A stretch of DNA of 64,000 nt from Terriglobia bacterium (GTDB lineage Bacteria; Acidobacteriota; Terriglobia; Bryobacterales; Bryobacteraceae): contig JAJPJN010000100.1 of NCBI GenBank assembly GCA_021324185.1, forward strand, positions 1-64,000, read 5' to 3'. Positions 17,797 through 26,431 of this stretch are shown piece after piece (within the stretch, counting starts at the first letter, position 1; each line of letters opens with the position of its first letter). The notes beneath the pieces were generated by a model. The model searched no databases, was not told where the DNA came from, and worked only from the letters and a program-made list of their open reading frames with translations. The position numbers were made by a program, and so were the translations under genes.

Positions 17797-18345
17797 TTAA
17801 CGCTGGCTCTTCTCTCCGGCCAGGACCTGCTGCAGATATTCGGCCGATTTACCTCGCGGGATGCTCAGGGATTTCCAATTCGAATGCTGCAAGTGCTTCG
17901 CAAGAAACACGATCTGGCCGATGTGCGAGGCATAATGAGCAAGCTGCCGGTTGATTGCCTGCATGACGGAATGCGGCTCGCCACGGATAGTAACGGTTCT
18001 CTTCAGGTCGCCTTCGGAAAGCGGCTCAAGGGCCTCAAAGAGGCGGCGCCATCCGTCGTCCCAGAGCGTCATCACTTGCTCGCGGGTGGAAGGCGGCTGT
18101 TCAAATTCGGTGTCGCGGTTACGGTCCGGTTTCTCACCGTCGCTGGTGAGGAAATCGGTCCAGCGCGAGCGCATATTTCCCGCCATGTGTTTGACGATTT
18201 GCGCAATGGAGTTCATTTCCGGATCCAAGACTGCCGTCAATTGGTCGTCTCGAACCTGGGCGATGGCAGCTTCCGCCATTTTTTTGTACTGCCGCAGCAC
18301 GGCGAGCGAGTCTTCGAGGTAGGAAGTGGTGAGTTTGGGAGGCAT
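17797..18345 (-). CDS. DinB-like four-helix protein (DUF1572 type)
   Basis: 182 residues, mostly alpha-helical, with the DinB/YfiT-like metal triad pattern: IAQIVKHMAGNMRSRW (first His), a mid-protein loop and LAHYASHIGQIVFLAKH (last two His). Members are putative metal-dependent thiol transferases; DUF1572 proteins have no established role. The start ATG lies at 18345. The phrase SLSIPRGKSAEYLQ near the C-terminus is common in this subgroup. Stand-alone gene, convergent with the GH4 gene. Confidence 0.85.
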   Translation of the reverse strand: MPPKLTTSYLEDSLAVLRQYKKMAEAAIAQVRDDQLTAVLDPEMNSIAQIVKHMAGNMRSRWTDFLTSDGEKPDRNRDTEFEQPPSTREQVMTLWDDGWRRLFEALEPLSEGDLKRTVTIRGEPHSVMQAINRQLAHYASHIGQIVFLAKHLQHSNWKSLSIPRGKSAEYLQQVLAGEKSQR

Positions 18346-18474
18346 GGCTATGGATTTCCGGCGAGCAATTTCTGGAACACATCATATGGCAATTTCTTCT
18401 GGACGCGAAATATCTTCCATGTGAGTTTTTGGCTAGCCTCCTTAGGCCGCCTGGAATAGTGACGGAAGTTATTG

Positions 18475-18488
18475 AAACTACGTAGTTT
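18475..18488. promoter_or_regulatory. 14-bp perfect palindrome upstream of DUF1328 gene
   Basis: AAACTACGTAGTTT is a perfect palindrome located 70 nt upstream of the DUF1328 start and 129 nt from the divergent DinB gene. Its place in the only sizeable divergent intergenic region nearby suggests an operator for a dimeric regulator, but no known consensus was recognised. Confidence 0.4.
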
Positions 18489-18558
18489 TGATCCAGTAGC
18501 TAAAACGGGCCCGCCCTGGCATGGAACGTGCAGTACCCCACGCGGGAGGAGAGATCGA

Positions 18559-18723
18559 ATGCTCTGGTACGCATGGGTATTCTTAGTGATCGCGATTATC
18601 GCGGCGATTCTCGGATTTGGTGGCATTGCTGCCGCGTCTGCCGGTATTGCCAAGATCTGTTTCGTGATCTTCTTGGTTCTGTTTCTGGTTAGCCTTTTGG
18701 CGGGCCGCCGTAGCGCTGTCTAA
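18559..18723 (+). CDS. DUF1328 (YtjA-type) small membrane protein
   Basis: 54 residues: [20 protein letters not shown], a [11 protein letters not shown] turn and a second hydrophobic helix ending in LLAGRRSAV. This is the complete two-helix DUF1328 family, found in many bacteria and often stress-induced; molecular role unknown. The start is fixed by GGGAGGAGAG seven or so bases upstream, so longer in-frame starts are rejected. A strong terminator follows 42 nt after the stop. Confidence 0.88.
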   Translation: MLWYAWVFLVIAIIAAILGFGGIAAASAGIAKICFVIFLVLFLVSLLAGRRSAV

Positions 18724-18764
18724 CCGACGAGCGCCATCCGATAAAGCTGATCAGAGGAGTTAGG

Positions 18765-18816
18765 CGCTCCGATGGAGGAGGAGAAGAATGTCTTCCCATC
18801 GGAGCGTTTGTTTTTT
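18765..18816 (+). terminator. Rho-independent terminator after DUF1328
   Basis: A perfect 11-bp stem (CGCTCCGATGG at 18765-18775 with CCATCGGAGCG at 18796-18806), a 20-nt loop and the tract TTTGTTTTTT. The T tract runs into the stop codon of the convergent small secreted protein. Confidence 0.88.
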
Positions 18817-19078
18817 AACGGCATGTGCGGGCGGGGGCGTAGTAGACGATAGGAGCGCGCCGGGCAATGACTCGATGCTGGTCTCGGCGGACATCGACGC
18901 GCACAGGCTGGCGGTAGTCTGGGCGGTCGTCTCTACGGGCGGCCACTCTCGTGTCCTCTCTGCTGCGCTCGACAATCTTGGTGTTCTCATGGCCTCGTTC
19001 CGCCGCTGAGGCAGTGGCGGGTATGACGGCTACAAAGCTGGCCAAGGTCATGGCGATAACTCCAACTCTCTTCAACAT
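18815..19078 (-). CDS. Small secreted Arg/Asp-rich protein
   Basis: 87 residues with a clear Sec signal peptide (MLKRVGVIAMTLASFVAVIP, cleavage after about residue 25, ASA|AE). The mature part is short and highly charged, rich in Arg and Asp with RVDVRRDQHRVIARR, and ends in a single Cys. An AAGGAG ribosome-binding site lies 8-9 nt before the ATG, which supports expression. No family was recognised; a periplasmic stress or coating protein is conceivable. It faces the DUF1328 gene tail to tail. Confidence 0.72.
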   Translation of the reverse strand: MLKRVGVIAMTLASFVAVIPATASAAERGHENTKIVERSREDTRVAARRDDRPDYRQPVRVDVRRDQHRVIARRAPIVYYAPARTCR

Positions 19079-19220
19079 TTGAAATCTCCTTTTTGTTTTT
19101 TTCCGGAAGCCCTTTCTGTTCTGTTGCTTCCTGGCCTTTCGATGAGGTTGCGTGCGGTCTGACTCTGCTAAAGACAGTGAGTCCCGATGAAAGAGCTTTT
19201 AGCTTTCCGGGGCGAGCGGC

Positions 19221-19226
19221 TACAAT
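19221..19226 (+). promoter_or_regulatory. Putative -10 element (TACAAT) of amidohydrolase gene
   Basis: TACAAT ends 8 nt before the ATG at 19235, with no Shine-Dalgarno sequence between them. This matches the leaderless-start geometry seen at several genes here. Confidence 0.4.
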
Positions 19227-19234
19227 AAGCGCGC

Positions 19235-20176
19235 ATGGCTCATAGTCCCTGGGGCGATCTGGCTATCAATGACGCGCACGTGCATTTCTTCTCGCATGCG
19301 TTTTATAGCGCCTTGGCGCGGCAAAAAAAATTAGGCAGCGCGGAAGAACTGGCCGCCATCCTGAACTGGACCATTCCGCTGCCCGAGCCGGTGGCGCTTG
19401 CCGAGGCGTGGGTGGAGCAGATGGACCGATACAACGTCCGGCGTGCCTGTCTGATCGCCAGCATGCACGGCGACGAAGCAAGCGTGGCGGCGGCAGTGCG
19501 TGCCTACCCGGATCGCTTCTTCGGGTACTTCATGCTGGATCCGACGCAAAGCGATGCGGTGCAGCGAGCCGAGCGGGCGGCAGCCAATCCGCACCTCGAT
19601 GGAATCTGCCTGTTCCCGGCGATGCACACGTATTCGATTACGGACCGGCGTGTAGTGCCGATTCTAGAGATCGCCTCCGATCATAGCCTCGCGGTCTTTG
19701 TACATTGCGGCGCGATTAGTGTTGGCGTGCGGCAGAAACTCGGTCTGCCGTCGCAGTTCAACATGCAGTTCTCAAATCCGCTGGACCTGCATGCGGTGGC
19801 ATTACACTTTCCGAAAGTTCCGTTTACGGTTCCGCACTTTGGCGCGGGTCTGTTTCGGGAAGCCCTGATGCTTGCAGACCTGTGTCCGAACGTGTACCTG
19901 GATACTTCTAGCAGCAATCGCTGGATGCTTTATGAAGAGCTCGATCTGCGAACGGTATTCCGGCGTTCGATACAAGTTGCCGGCATGGAACGCCTGCTAT
20001 TCGGCACGGATTCGAGTTTCTTCCCGCGCGGCTGGAACGGGGCGGTATTCGAGCAGCAGGCCACTGCGCTCTACGAACTCGGTTATGACGAGCAGCAGGT
20101 AAGAGGAGTGTTCGGGGGCAATTTGGAACGGCTGCTCGAGGCGCGAAGGGCGCGTGTAGGCCGGGCCGCAGAGTAA
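19235..20176 (+). CDS. Amidohydrolase-2 family metal-dependent hydrolase
   Basis: 313 residues. HVH (15-17) in INDAHVHF supplies the first metal ligands of an amidohydrolase barrel; later ligands are in VFVHCGAI (about 151-158) and VPHFGAG (about 194-200), and the final Asp in GTDSSFFPRG (about 255-264). The subfamily (aminocarboxymuconate-semialdehyde decarboxylase-like, COG2159) contains decarboxylases and hydrolases of aromatic and lactone substrates. Specificity is unknown. No signal peptide. A hypothetical gene follows after 71 nt on the same strand. Confidence 0.87.
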   Translation: MAHSPWGDLAINDAHVHFFSHAFYSALARQKKLGSAEELAAILNWTIPLPEPVALAEAWVEQMDRYNVRRACLIASMHGDEASVAAAVRAYPDRFFGYFMLDPTQSDAVQRAERAAANPHLDGICLFPAMHTYSITDRRVVPILEIASDHSLAVFVHCGAISVGVRQKLGLPSQFNMQFSNPLDLHAVALHFPKVPFTVPHFGAGLFREALMLADLCPNVYLDTSSSNRWMLYEELDLRTVFRRSIQVAGMERLLFGTDSSFFPRGWNGAVFEQQATALYELGYDEQQVRGVFGGNLERLLEARRARVGRAAE

Positions 20177-20247
20177 AACACTCAGAATAATCGGGTACCA
20201 ACAATTGCCGCGGCGGGAACACTTCTTCAATAGCCGCTTCCCCATTT

Positions 20248-20847
20248 ATGCCCATCGCACTCAACCTAAGCCGTATCCGGGCTCGGCGATACTCAACAAT
20301 TCCGGTGCCGATCTCGCCGCAGACGCGCATCGCATCCATTACCCCGAATAAGATTGAGACCGGCCAGTTGCGCCGTTTTCTCAGTGAACAATGGGAGGAG
20401 CTGGAAAATTTCCGGCCGCAGATTCTGCTCGGCTCTGCGAGCGATCTGCAAAAGCTGGCAAGCATTTCCGAAACCGGCGCCGTGGACATCACCAGCGTGG
20501 ACACCGCGGTTCTGGCCGCAACGGCATGGGATGCGGCCGTCATGACGGACGTAGAGCGAGTCGTCCTCTGGCAGGCATTTGCCGTTCCTGTGTACGAGTT
20601 GTTGCTATCGCCGGCCGGGTATCTGATCGGATCGGAATGCGAAGCTCATGCAGGCTGGCACCTCGAACCCGGGATTTCTTTTGTGCGGTCCAGCAGCGGC
20701 ACCACGCTAAAAGTGAAGCAAACGCGTGAACGCGTGCCCACGGCTGCGTCGGTCGAGACCGCGGTCTGCGCCTGCGGCCGGCGAGCCCCGCGGATGATGG
20801 TCGAAAGTCAATCGCATTTGATTCGCGTTCTTGCTGCTACAGCCTAG
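20248..20847 (+). CDS. Hypothetical protein with weak likeness to an adenylate-forming-enzyme segment
   Basis: 199 residues. The region around 110-145 (LWQAFAVPVYELLLSPAGYLI, then GSECEAHAGWH) recalls the part of phenylacetate-CoA ligase/F390-synthetase-like enzymes that precedes the adenylate pocket, but the ATP-binding P-loop and the C-terminal lid are absent. CACG at about 173-176 could be half of a metal site. The protein may be a shrunken derivative or an unrelated family. Coding on this strand is preferred over the overlapping opposite-strand frame because that frame runs antisense into the amidohydrolase. Confidence 0.55.
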   Translation: MPIALNLSRIRARRYSTIPVPISPQTRIASITPNKIETGQLRRFLSEQWEELENFRPQILLGSASDLQKLASISETGAVDITSVDTAVLAATAWDAAVMTDVERVVLWQAFAVPVYELLLSPAGYLIGSECEAHAGWHLEPGISFVRSSSGTTLKVKQTRERVPTAASVETAVCACGRRAPRMMVESQSHLIRVLAATA

Positions 20848-20865
20848 CGCGGGCAGTGACCGCAT

Positions 20866-22581
20866 TTACTTAGCCGCGCCGGGATAGGGAATGATCTTCT
20901 GCGGCCGCGCATCCGGTTCGGCAAGCCACAGGGTCCGGCCGCTGAAATGTTGGATCAGGCGGCGATTCTCTTCCGGGTCGTTCGATTCGCGAGCCCAGAC
21001 GATCTTGGCATTTTCCAGGTTCGCCTCGTTAAAGGTCCAGGCGTCGTCGTTGTTGTGCGTCGTTGGATCGTAGTGGATAAGAACCAACTGTTTACCCGGT
21101 TGCGCCTCGAGGCGCGGCACGAATGTTTCGCGTGATACCCAATGTTCGTATTGGGGCGCCCAGAACCTGCTGATTGATTTGGCAGAGCGGGGAAGGAGCG
21201 GCTCGGCAAGTCTTCCACCCATAGCAACCGCCAGGCTGATGCAGCAAGCCAGCGGCAGGGAACGGGAAAGGAACAGCCCGGCGCGGCCCCAGCGCCGCAT
21301 CACACACAGGCCTTGAATTAGCACCACAAAAATGGCAATCGTCACCGCAGCCGAGTAATGCGGAAAATAGGCGAAGTAGGTGAGGTTTTCAAACCCGACT
21401 ATGACCAGTAAGGCAAAAAACACGATGTCCATATTAGGCTCGCGCCAGATGAACGGAACCGCGATCAGAACCACGGTCAATACGATGCCCACATAGAACA
21501 CCCAGAAAGCGCGTAACTTGCCGGCGGTGCTTAAGAGCATGCCTCTGACTGAATCAGCGCGCCGGCGCTGTGCTAATTGCTTCCTATACTCACCTTCGAT
21601 GTCGACCGGCATGGCACTCGCCGGTTGCGGCGGGTTCTGCCAATAAAAGCCGACCGGAATGGCGTAGCGGGTCCGATACAGAAGATACGGGACCTGAGTG
21701 GCTTTGCCGGTGACGCGCTGATTGTAATAGCAGAGAAACAGCGCCGCCGGAACAAAAACCACAAGCATGGGTATCACGAGGCGCAATAAGACATTGGCAG
21801 GGATTGTCCGAATAGCAAACCAGAACAAAATGAAAGCGGCCGCCACAAGCGATAGAAGCATGCCTTCGAGCGGTCTGCTGCTCAGAAGAACGAAGATGCC
21901 GAGTGCTATCAGAAAACAATCACGAGCATGGAACCGGCCGCGCAGCCGCGCCAACCCCCCGAGAGTGAGCGCGCCACCGAGCGCTGGTACACAGCCGCCC
22001 CAGTAGCTATTCATCCAGTAACTGAGCACGCCGATCTCCAGGCCAATCAGCAAAGCGCCCGCAAATGCCCAGGGCCGCGGGAACCAACCTGATAAGGCCC
22101 AAAACGCGGCAGCACAAAACAATCCCATGCTGAGTAACACGCCCGCCCAGGGACTCCCGAATATTTTTTGTCCGATAGCCAGGAAGAACCCCTGAGCCGG
22201 TTCGTACTCGGAGCTGTAACTGGGCGTTGCGAAGATGTAAATGCTCTCGAATTCACGCGGAAATTGCAAAGGCGGGTTGGCCAGACGACCAGAGGCAAAT
22301 GTATCCGATTGCAGTAAGTACGCGTATTCATCGTGCACGGCAGGAACCGGCGGAGGATAGACCGGCAAAAGCAGCAGACGAAGCAGAACGGGCACCAGAA
22401 AGGCGATGAGGGCGCAAAGCCAGGGATGTCTGCTACAAATCGCCAAGCGATCTTCTATGGCGCGAAATGGATTTTGAAGGAACGCGGGCCGGAGGAAGGC
22501 GAGGACTATGCAGAGCAGAACAAGAACCAGCTCAAAAACATCGAACAGGGTAATGGGAGCGCTGCCCCATACAATTCTCAT
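20866..22581 (-). CDS. Polytopic membrane protein, GT39/GT83-like glycosyltransferase candidate
   Basis: 571 residues with about 11 membrane segments. An early periplasmic loop carries HDEYAYLLQSDTFASGRLAN (about 86-105); the acidic DE pair resembles the catalytic Asp of lipid-linked C-type glycosyltransferases (PMT/ArnT type). A C-terminal globular periplasmic part (about 440-571) follows. Such enzymes move a sugar from a polyprenyl carrier to protein or lipid. It lies 33 nt downstream of another large membrane glycosyltransferase-like gene, so the two are probably co-transcribed. Confidence 0.72.
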   Translation of the reverse strand: MRIVWGSAPITLFDVFELVLVLLCIVLAFLRPAFLQNPFRAIEDRLAICSRHPWLCALIAFLVPVLLRLLLLPVYPPPVPAVHDEYAYLLQSDTFASGRLANPPLQFPREFESIYIFATPSYSSEYEPAQGFFLAIGQKIFGSPWAGVLLSMGLFCAAAFWALSGWFPRPWAFAGALLIGLEIGVLSYWMNSYWGGCVPALGGALTLGGLARLRGRFHARDCFLIALGIFVLLSSRPLEGMLLSLVAAAFILFWFAIRTIPANVLLRLVIPMLVVFVPAALFLCYYNQRVTGKATQVPYLLYRTRYAIPVGFYWQNPPQPASAMPVDIEGEYRKQLAQRRRADSVRGMLLSTAGKLRAFWVFYVGIVLTVVLIAVPFIWREPNMDIVFFALLVIVGFENLTYFAYFPHYSAAVTIAIFVVLIQGLCVMRRWGRAGLFLSRSLPLACCISLAVAMGGRLAEPLLPRSAKSISRFWAPQYEHWVSRETFVPRLEAQPGKQLVLIHYDPTTHNNDDAWTFNEANLENAKIVWARESNDPEENRRLIQHFSGRTLWLAEPDARPQKIIPYPGAAK

Positions 22582-22614
22582 TTGACTTACAACAGCTTCA
22601 TTCGAGGCGAAATT

Positions 22615-24441
22615 TTATTGGCGCACATAGACCTGTACCGGGTTGGGATTGGGAGGAATGTTGAAACTGGCGGCCAGGTGGTATTGCTTAGCCAGGGTCT
22701 CGACAGCGGCAATCAGATCTCGCTGGCCGCTAGGCTTTCCTTCGCGCCACAGACGCTCGTCCGCGCGCAAGCTCCACTCCGGAATCTGGTAGTAGATGAG
22801 CACGGCCGGCCGTTTCTGCAGAAGCCGTTGCGCCTCGGCACGCGCGAACTCATCGTTCACGACATCAATGTTATGAGAATCGGTCTGCGTGGGATAACCG
22901 CGATGCGCGAGCGGGTAAATAATGCCGAACTCCGGAAAGCAAAAGATGGTATCGGCCCGCGTCGAATGCTGGTCCACGATCTGAACGGTGCCATCGAGAA
23001 AACGCACAACGGTGGGCGGCAAGCGGAGACCTGCCAGCTCGGGGAGCGCAGATTTTGCTGTGGCTTCCCGCACGGGCGGATCGAACCACTCGTGGAAGCC
23101 ATGCGGCCACTGAAGCTTTGCAGAAGTGGTCGCAAAAAGCAGTAGAGCGCAAATGGCATATCCGATCCGCCGTTGCCACCGGTTGGAGCCTTCAAAGATG
23201 GCAGCCGCTACCAGGCCAAGCCCTGGATAGGCCATGTCAAATAAGGCCGGCCAGGACAAGGAGACCATGAGCGCGATAACGAAGCAGCTTCCAGCCAGAA
23301 ATCCCAGTTTGGCTTCCCGTTCGGAAAGCGTGCCGCGCACTAGGCGCCAGCTAAAAAAAACCACGAAGATGCCGGCGCCGAACAAGCTGGTATAAATCCC
23401 GAGATCCGGCGCGGAGGTTAACAGCGTATGGCCCGCATACGACAGAGCCGCAGCCAAGCCAATTGCAAAGCAGCTCAAAGCGGCTATTCCAAGCAGACGT
23501 CGCATCGAAGCCGGGCATTTTGTGCACGGCGATGCGGCGGCTCTGCGCATTGCAGGCCACCCGAGTGCCAACAGAACGCATGCCAGAATGAATCCTCGCA
23601 AGATGTGCCAGGCGGCGCGCAGGGCACGAATCACGTAGTCGCTGGGATGCGACGCTTTGGCAGAAGGTCCTTTCTTAAAGATATCGACAAGAAACTCGCG
23701 CACCACGCCGAGTCTGGCCAGCCACAGAAATATCGCGCCCGCTGCGATACACCAGCCGGCGGCAAAGGACGCCAAAAAATAAACTGACCTCCTAGTCTGC
23801 TTGGCCCAGACGAGGTACAGTACCGACATTACCGGAATAGCCAAGGTGGCGCCGATACCTGTGGTTTGTTTCGTTTCGAACGATAATGCGGCGAAGCATC
23901 CCGCGGCAAGCGCCCACAACAGCGAAGATTTTCCGGCTCGTATGCGGTCCAACGCCTTGAGAGCCGACATGGCGCTGAGCACGAAAAACAGAATCGCTTC
24001 ATAGCCGTATGAGCTTAGACTGTTCGATGAATCGCCGTCACAAACTACTGTAGCCAGAATGGACGCCATAGCCGCATAGTGAGGCCGGAAAAAGCGCGTC
24101 AGCCAGACATATAGCAGCACGGCGAGCAGCAGCCGTTCAAAAACACCAAAAGCGCGAATGGCGATCACGTATGGGCCAAAGAGACGCAAAACTGCGCCTG
24201 AGAGCAGCATGTTTAAAGGAGGGCCCGCTGTATAGAAATCTGCGTAAGGGCGCTTACCGGAAAGCAGCGCCATTCCTCCCTGAAAAGAGCCGTTGCCCGA
24301 TCGCAGTCCGGCGAAACGATTCCAGTACAACGAAAAAAAGAACAGCGTGCATAGCACGGTGACGATGGCACCGGCGAGCAGAGCTCTACGTTGAAGCGAA
24401 GTGTGCTGTTCGATCTCCTGAATTTCCTCAGTTAATTGCAT
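22615..24441 (-). CDS. Polytopic membrane glycosyltransferase-like protein (GT39 type)
   Basis: 608 residues with about 12 hydrophobic segments. The first periplasmic loop (ALLSGKRPYADFYTAGPPLN, about 64-83) has the acidic residue and PPLN layout found in PMT-type glycosyltransferases that use polyprenyl-phosphate sugars. The C-terminal domain (about 440-608) is periplasmic. Function is inferred from topology, not from a unique motif. The stop is 33 nt before the next membrane protein. Divergent from rfbF with 179 nt between starts. Confidence 0.72.
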   Translation of the reverse strand: MQLTEEIQEIEQHTSLQRRALLAGAIVTVLCTLFFFSLYWNRFAGLRSGNGSFQGGMALLSGKRPYADFYTAGPPLNMLLSGAVLRLFGPYVIAIRAFGVFERLLLAVLLYVWLTRFFRPHYAAMASILATVVCDGDSSNSLSSYGYEAILFFVLSAMSALKALDRIRAGKSSLLWALAAGCFAALSFETKQTTGIGATLAIPVMSVLYLVWAKQTRRSVYFLASFAAGWCIAAGAIFLWLARLGVVREFLVDIFKKGPSAKASHPSDYVIRALRAAWHILRGFILACVLLALGWPAMRRAAASPCTKCPASMRRLLGIAALSCFAIGLAAALSYAGHTLLTSAPDLGIYTSLFGAGIFVVFFSWRLVRGTLSEREAKLGFLAGSCFVIALMVSLSWPALFDMAYPGLGLVAAAIFEGSNRWQRRIGYAICALLLFATTSAKLQWPHGFHEWFDPPVREATAKSALPELAGLRLPPTVVRFLDGTVQIVDQHSTRADTIFCFPEFGIIYPLAHRGYPTQTDSHNIDVVNDEFARAEAQRLLQKRPAVLIYYQIPEWSLRADERLWREGKPSGQRDLIAAVETLAKQYHLAASFNIPPNPNPVQVYVRQ

Positions 24442-24608
24442 GAGCGGCGTGATAGGGAACAGCAGCGTCTACAAGCCTGCACAAGGGCGGCATTCGCAAT
24501 TGTAGCGGACAGCAGGATTCCGCGTAAATTGCTAACTCTCCCCTGAGCACTTATCCGGTTGCGCTACGAGGAGCCACTACAACAAAATGAAAGGGCGGCC
24601 TGGAAACG

Positions 24609-24614
24609 TATAAT
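24609..24614 (+). promoter_or_regulatory. Consensus -10 element (TATAAT) directly before rfbF
   Basis: A perfect TATAAT ends 6 nt before the rfbF ATG at 24621. No Shine-Dalgarno sequence and no clear -35 box were seen. The position predicts initiation at or beside the start codon and marks the start of the polysaccharide operon. Confidence 0.5.
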
Positions 24615-24620
24615 CTTCAG

Positions 24621-25400
24621 ATGAAAGTCGTTATTTTGTGCGGCGGTTTGGGGACGCGCCTGCGCGAGGAGACGGAGTTTCGCCCCAAACCTTTGGTCGA
24701 CATCGGAGGCCGGCCAATACTTTGGCACATCATGAAGACGTATGCGCACTACGGCTTCCGGGAATTCATTCTGTGCCTGGGCTACCGCGGGAACATGATC
24801 AAGGAATACTTCCTGAATTACGAGGCGATGAACAACGACTTTACGATCTGCCTCGGGCGCAAGGCGCACATTCAGTACAACGGCGATCATGAAGAGCAGG
24901 ATTTCTGGGTGACGCTGGCTGAAACGGGGGCGGAATCGATGACAGGCGGGCGCTTAAAGCGAGTGCAGAAGTATCTGATGAATGAAGAGCGCTTTATGCT
25001 CACCTACGGAGATGGCGTCAGTGATGTTGATATCCGCCATCTGCTCGAATTTCACCTGCGGCACGGCAAGATCGCTACGGTGACGACGTTCCGCCCGGTA
25101 TCGCGCTTCGGAATTCTGGATATCAACGAATCTCAACAAGTGAAAAACTTCATCGAGAAACCCAAATCGGATGCCTGGGCGAGCGCGGGTTTTTTCGTAT
25201 TCGAAAAGAAGGTATTCGATTATCTGGGCGGTGACGATTGCGTGCTCGAAAAAGAGCCCCTCGAAAAGCTGGCGGAAGAGGGCCAGTTAATGGCCTACAA
25301 TCACGAGGGATTTTTCTATGCCATGGATACGTACCGTGAGTACCAGGTACTCAACGATCTATGGAAATCGGGTCAGGCGCCTTGGAAGAAGTGGGCATGA
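24621..25400 (+). CDS. rfbF: Glucose-1-phosphate cytidylyltransferase
   Basis: 259 residues. The N-terminal nucleotidyltransferase signature [20 protein letters not shown] (5-24) has the ETEFRPKP wording specific to RfbF/DdhA, which makes CDP-glucose from glucose 1-phosphate and CTP. Also present: [12 protein letters not shown] (about 129-140), the metal-binding Asp region. Length is normal. It opens the run rfbF-rfbG-rfbH, the first three steps to CDP-3,6-dideoxyhexoses, and overlaps rfbG by 4 nt (ATGA). Confidence 0.95.
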   Translation: MKVVILCGGLGTRLREETEFRPKPLVDIGGRPILWHIMKTYAHYGFREFILCLGYRGNMIKEYFLNYEAMNNDFTICLGRKAHIQYNGDHEEQDFWVTLAETGAESMTGGRLKRVQKYLMNEERFMLTYGDGVSDVDIRHLLEFHLRHGKIATVTTFRPVSRFGILDINESQQVKNFIEKPKSDAWASAGFFVFEKKVFDYLGGDDCVLEKEPLEKLAEEGQLMAYNHEGFFYAMDTYREYQVLNDLWKSGQAPWKKWA

Positions 25401-26431
25401 GTTCCCAAGTTTGGCTTGACCGGCCTGCGTTAATTACGGGCGCAACCGGCCTGGTGGGGAGCTGGTTGACGCGGCAGCTCTGCGAAGCCGGCGCGGACGT
25501 CGTATGCCTGGTGCGCGATTGGGTGCCGCAAAGTGAGCTGGTGCGCAGCGGGACGCTGGCGAACGTCAAGGTTGTACGCGGCGACGTCTGCGATCGGGAG
25601 ATTATCGAGAGGATCCTCGGCGAGTATGAAATCAACACCGTGTTTCATCTTGCGGCCCAGACGATTGTCGGCGTTGCAAATCGAAATCCGGTGTCGACAT
25701 TCGAAAGCAACATAGCGGGCACGTGGAATGTGCTGGAGGCATGCCGCCGCTCGCCCAAAGTACAGGCCATTGTGGTGGCTTCTTCCGATAAGGCGTACGG
25801 CGACCAGGAAGTTTTGCCGTATTCGGAAAATACCCCGCTAGAGGGACGTCATCCGTATGATGTCAGTAAATCGTGTTCCGATTTGATTAGCCAGGCATAC
25901 GGGCACACCTACCGGCTTCCAGTTGCCATTACGCGCTGCGGTAACTTCTATGGCGGCGGCGATCTGAACTGGAATCGCATTGTGCCGGGCACCATTCGTT
26001 CCGTATTGCGGGGCGAGCGCCCGGTAATTCGCTCCGACGGGCAGTTTATCCGCGATTACTTTTACGCGGAAGACGGCGCGGCCGCCTATATGTTGCTGGC
26101 GGAGCGCCTGCTCGAAAACCCCTCGCTGGCCGGAAAGGCGTATAACTTCTCCAATGAGATTCAGCTCACGGTGACGGAACTGGTAAATCTGATTCTTGAA
26201 AAGATGGAATCATCGCTCGTGCCGGACATTCGCAACGAAGCATCGAACGAGATACGTCGTCAGTACCTGAGTGCGGAGCGCGCCCGCAAGGAATTAGGCT
26301 GGCATCCGCTATTCACTTTGCAGGAGGGTCTAGAGCGCACAATTGCCTGGTACCGGGATTTTTTCGGAGGAGCTTACGATGAGTTCTCACGCGCAGAGCT
26401 TGCGGGAACGCATTCTCGAACTCGTAGCTGA
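25397..26431 (+). CDS. rfbG: CDP-glucose 4,6-dehydratase
   Basis: 344 residues from the ATG that overlaps the rfbF stop. NAD-binding GATGLVGSW (15-23), SSDK (129-132) and the SDR catalytic pair Tyr154/Lys158 (HPYDVSKSC) identify an extended SDR dehydratase of the RfbG type. It converts CDP-glucose to CDP-4-keto-6-deoxyglucose. [17 protein letters not shown] (about 192-208) is conserved in CDP-glucose 4,6-dehydratases. Its last 53 nt overlap the start of rfbH, so translation of the three genes is coupled. Confidence 0.94.
   Translation: MSSQVWLDRPALITGATGLVGSWLTRQLCEAGADVVCLVRDWVPQSELVRSGTLANVKVVRGDVCDREIIERILGEYEINTVFHLAAQTIVGVANRNPVSTFESNIAGTWNVLEACRRSPKVQAIVVASSDKAYGDQEVLPYSENTPLEGRHPYDVSKSCSDLISQAYGHTYRLPVAITRCGNFYGGGDLNWNRIVPGTIRSVLRGERPVIRSDGQFIRDYFYAEDGAAAYMLLAERLLENPSLAGKAYNFSNEIQLTVTELVNLILEKMESSLVPDIRNEASNEIRRQYLSAERARKELGWHPLFTLQEGLERTIAWYRDFFGGAYDEFSRAELAGTHSRTRS

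Noticed and set aside
19908-20543. 211-residue minus-strand frame
   Set aside because: It runs antisense through the conserved end of the amidohydrolase and the hypothetical gene, is low in complexity (Arg/Pro-rich), and shows no ribosome-binding site or family likeness.
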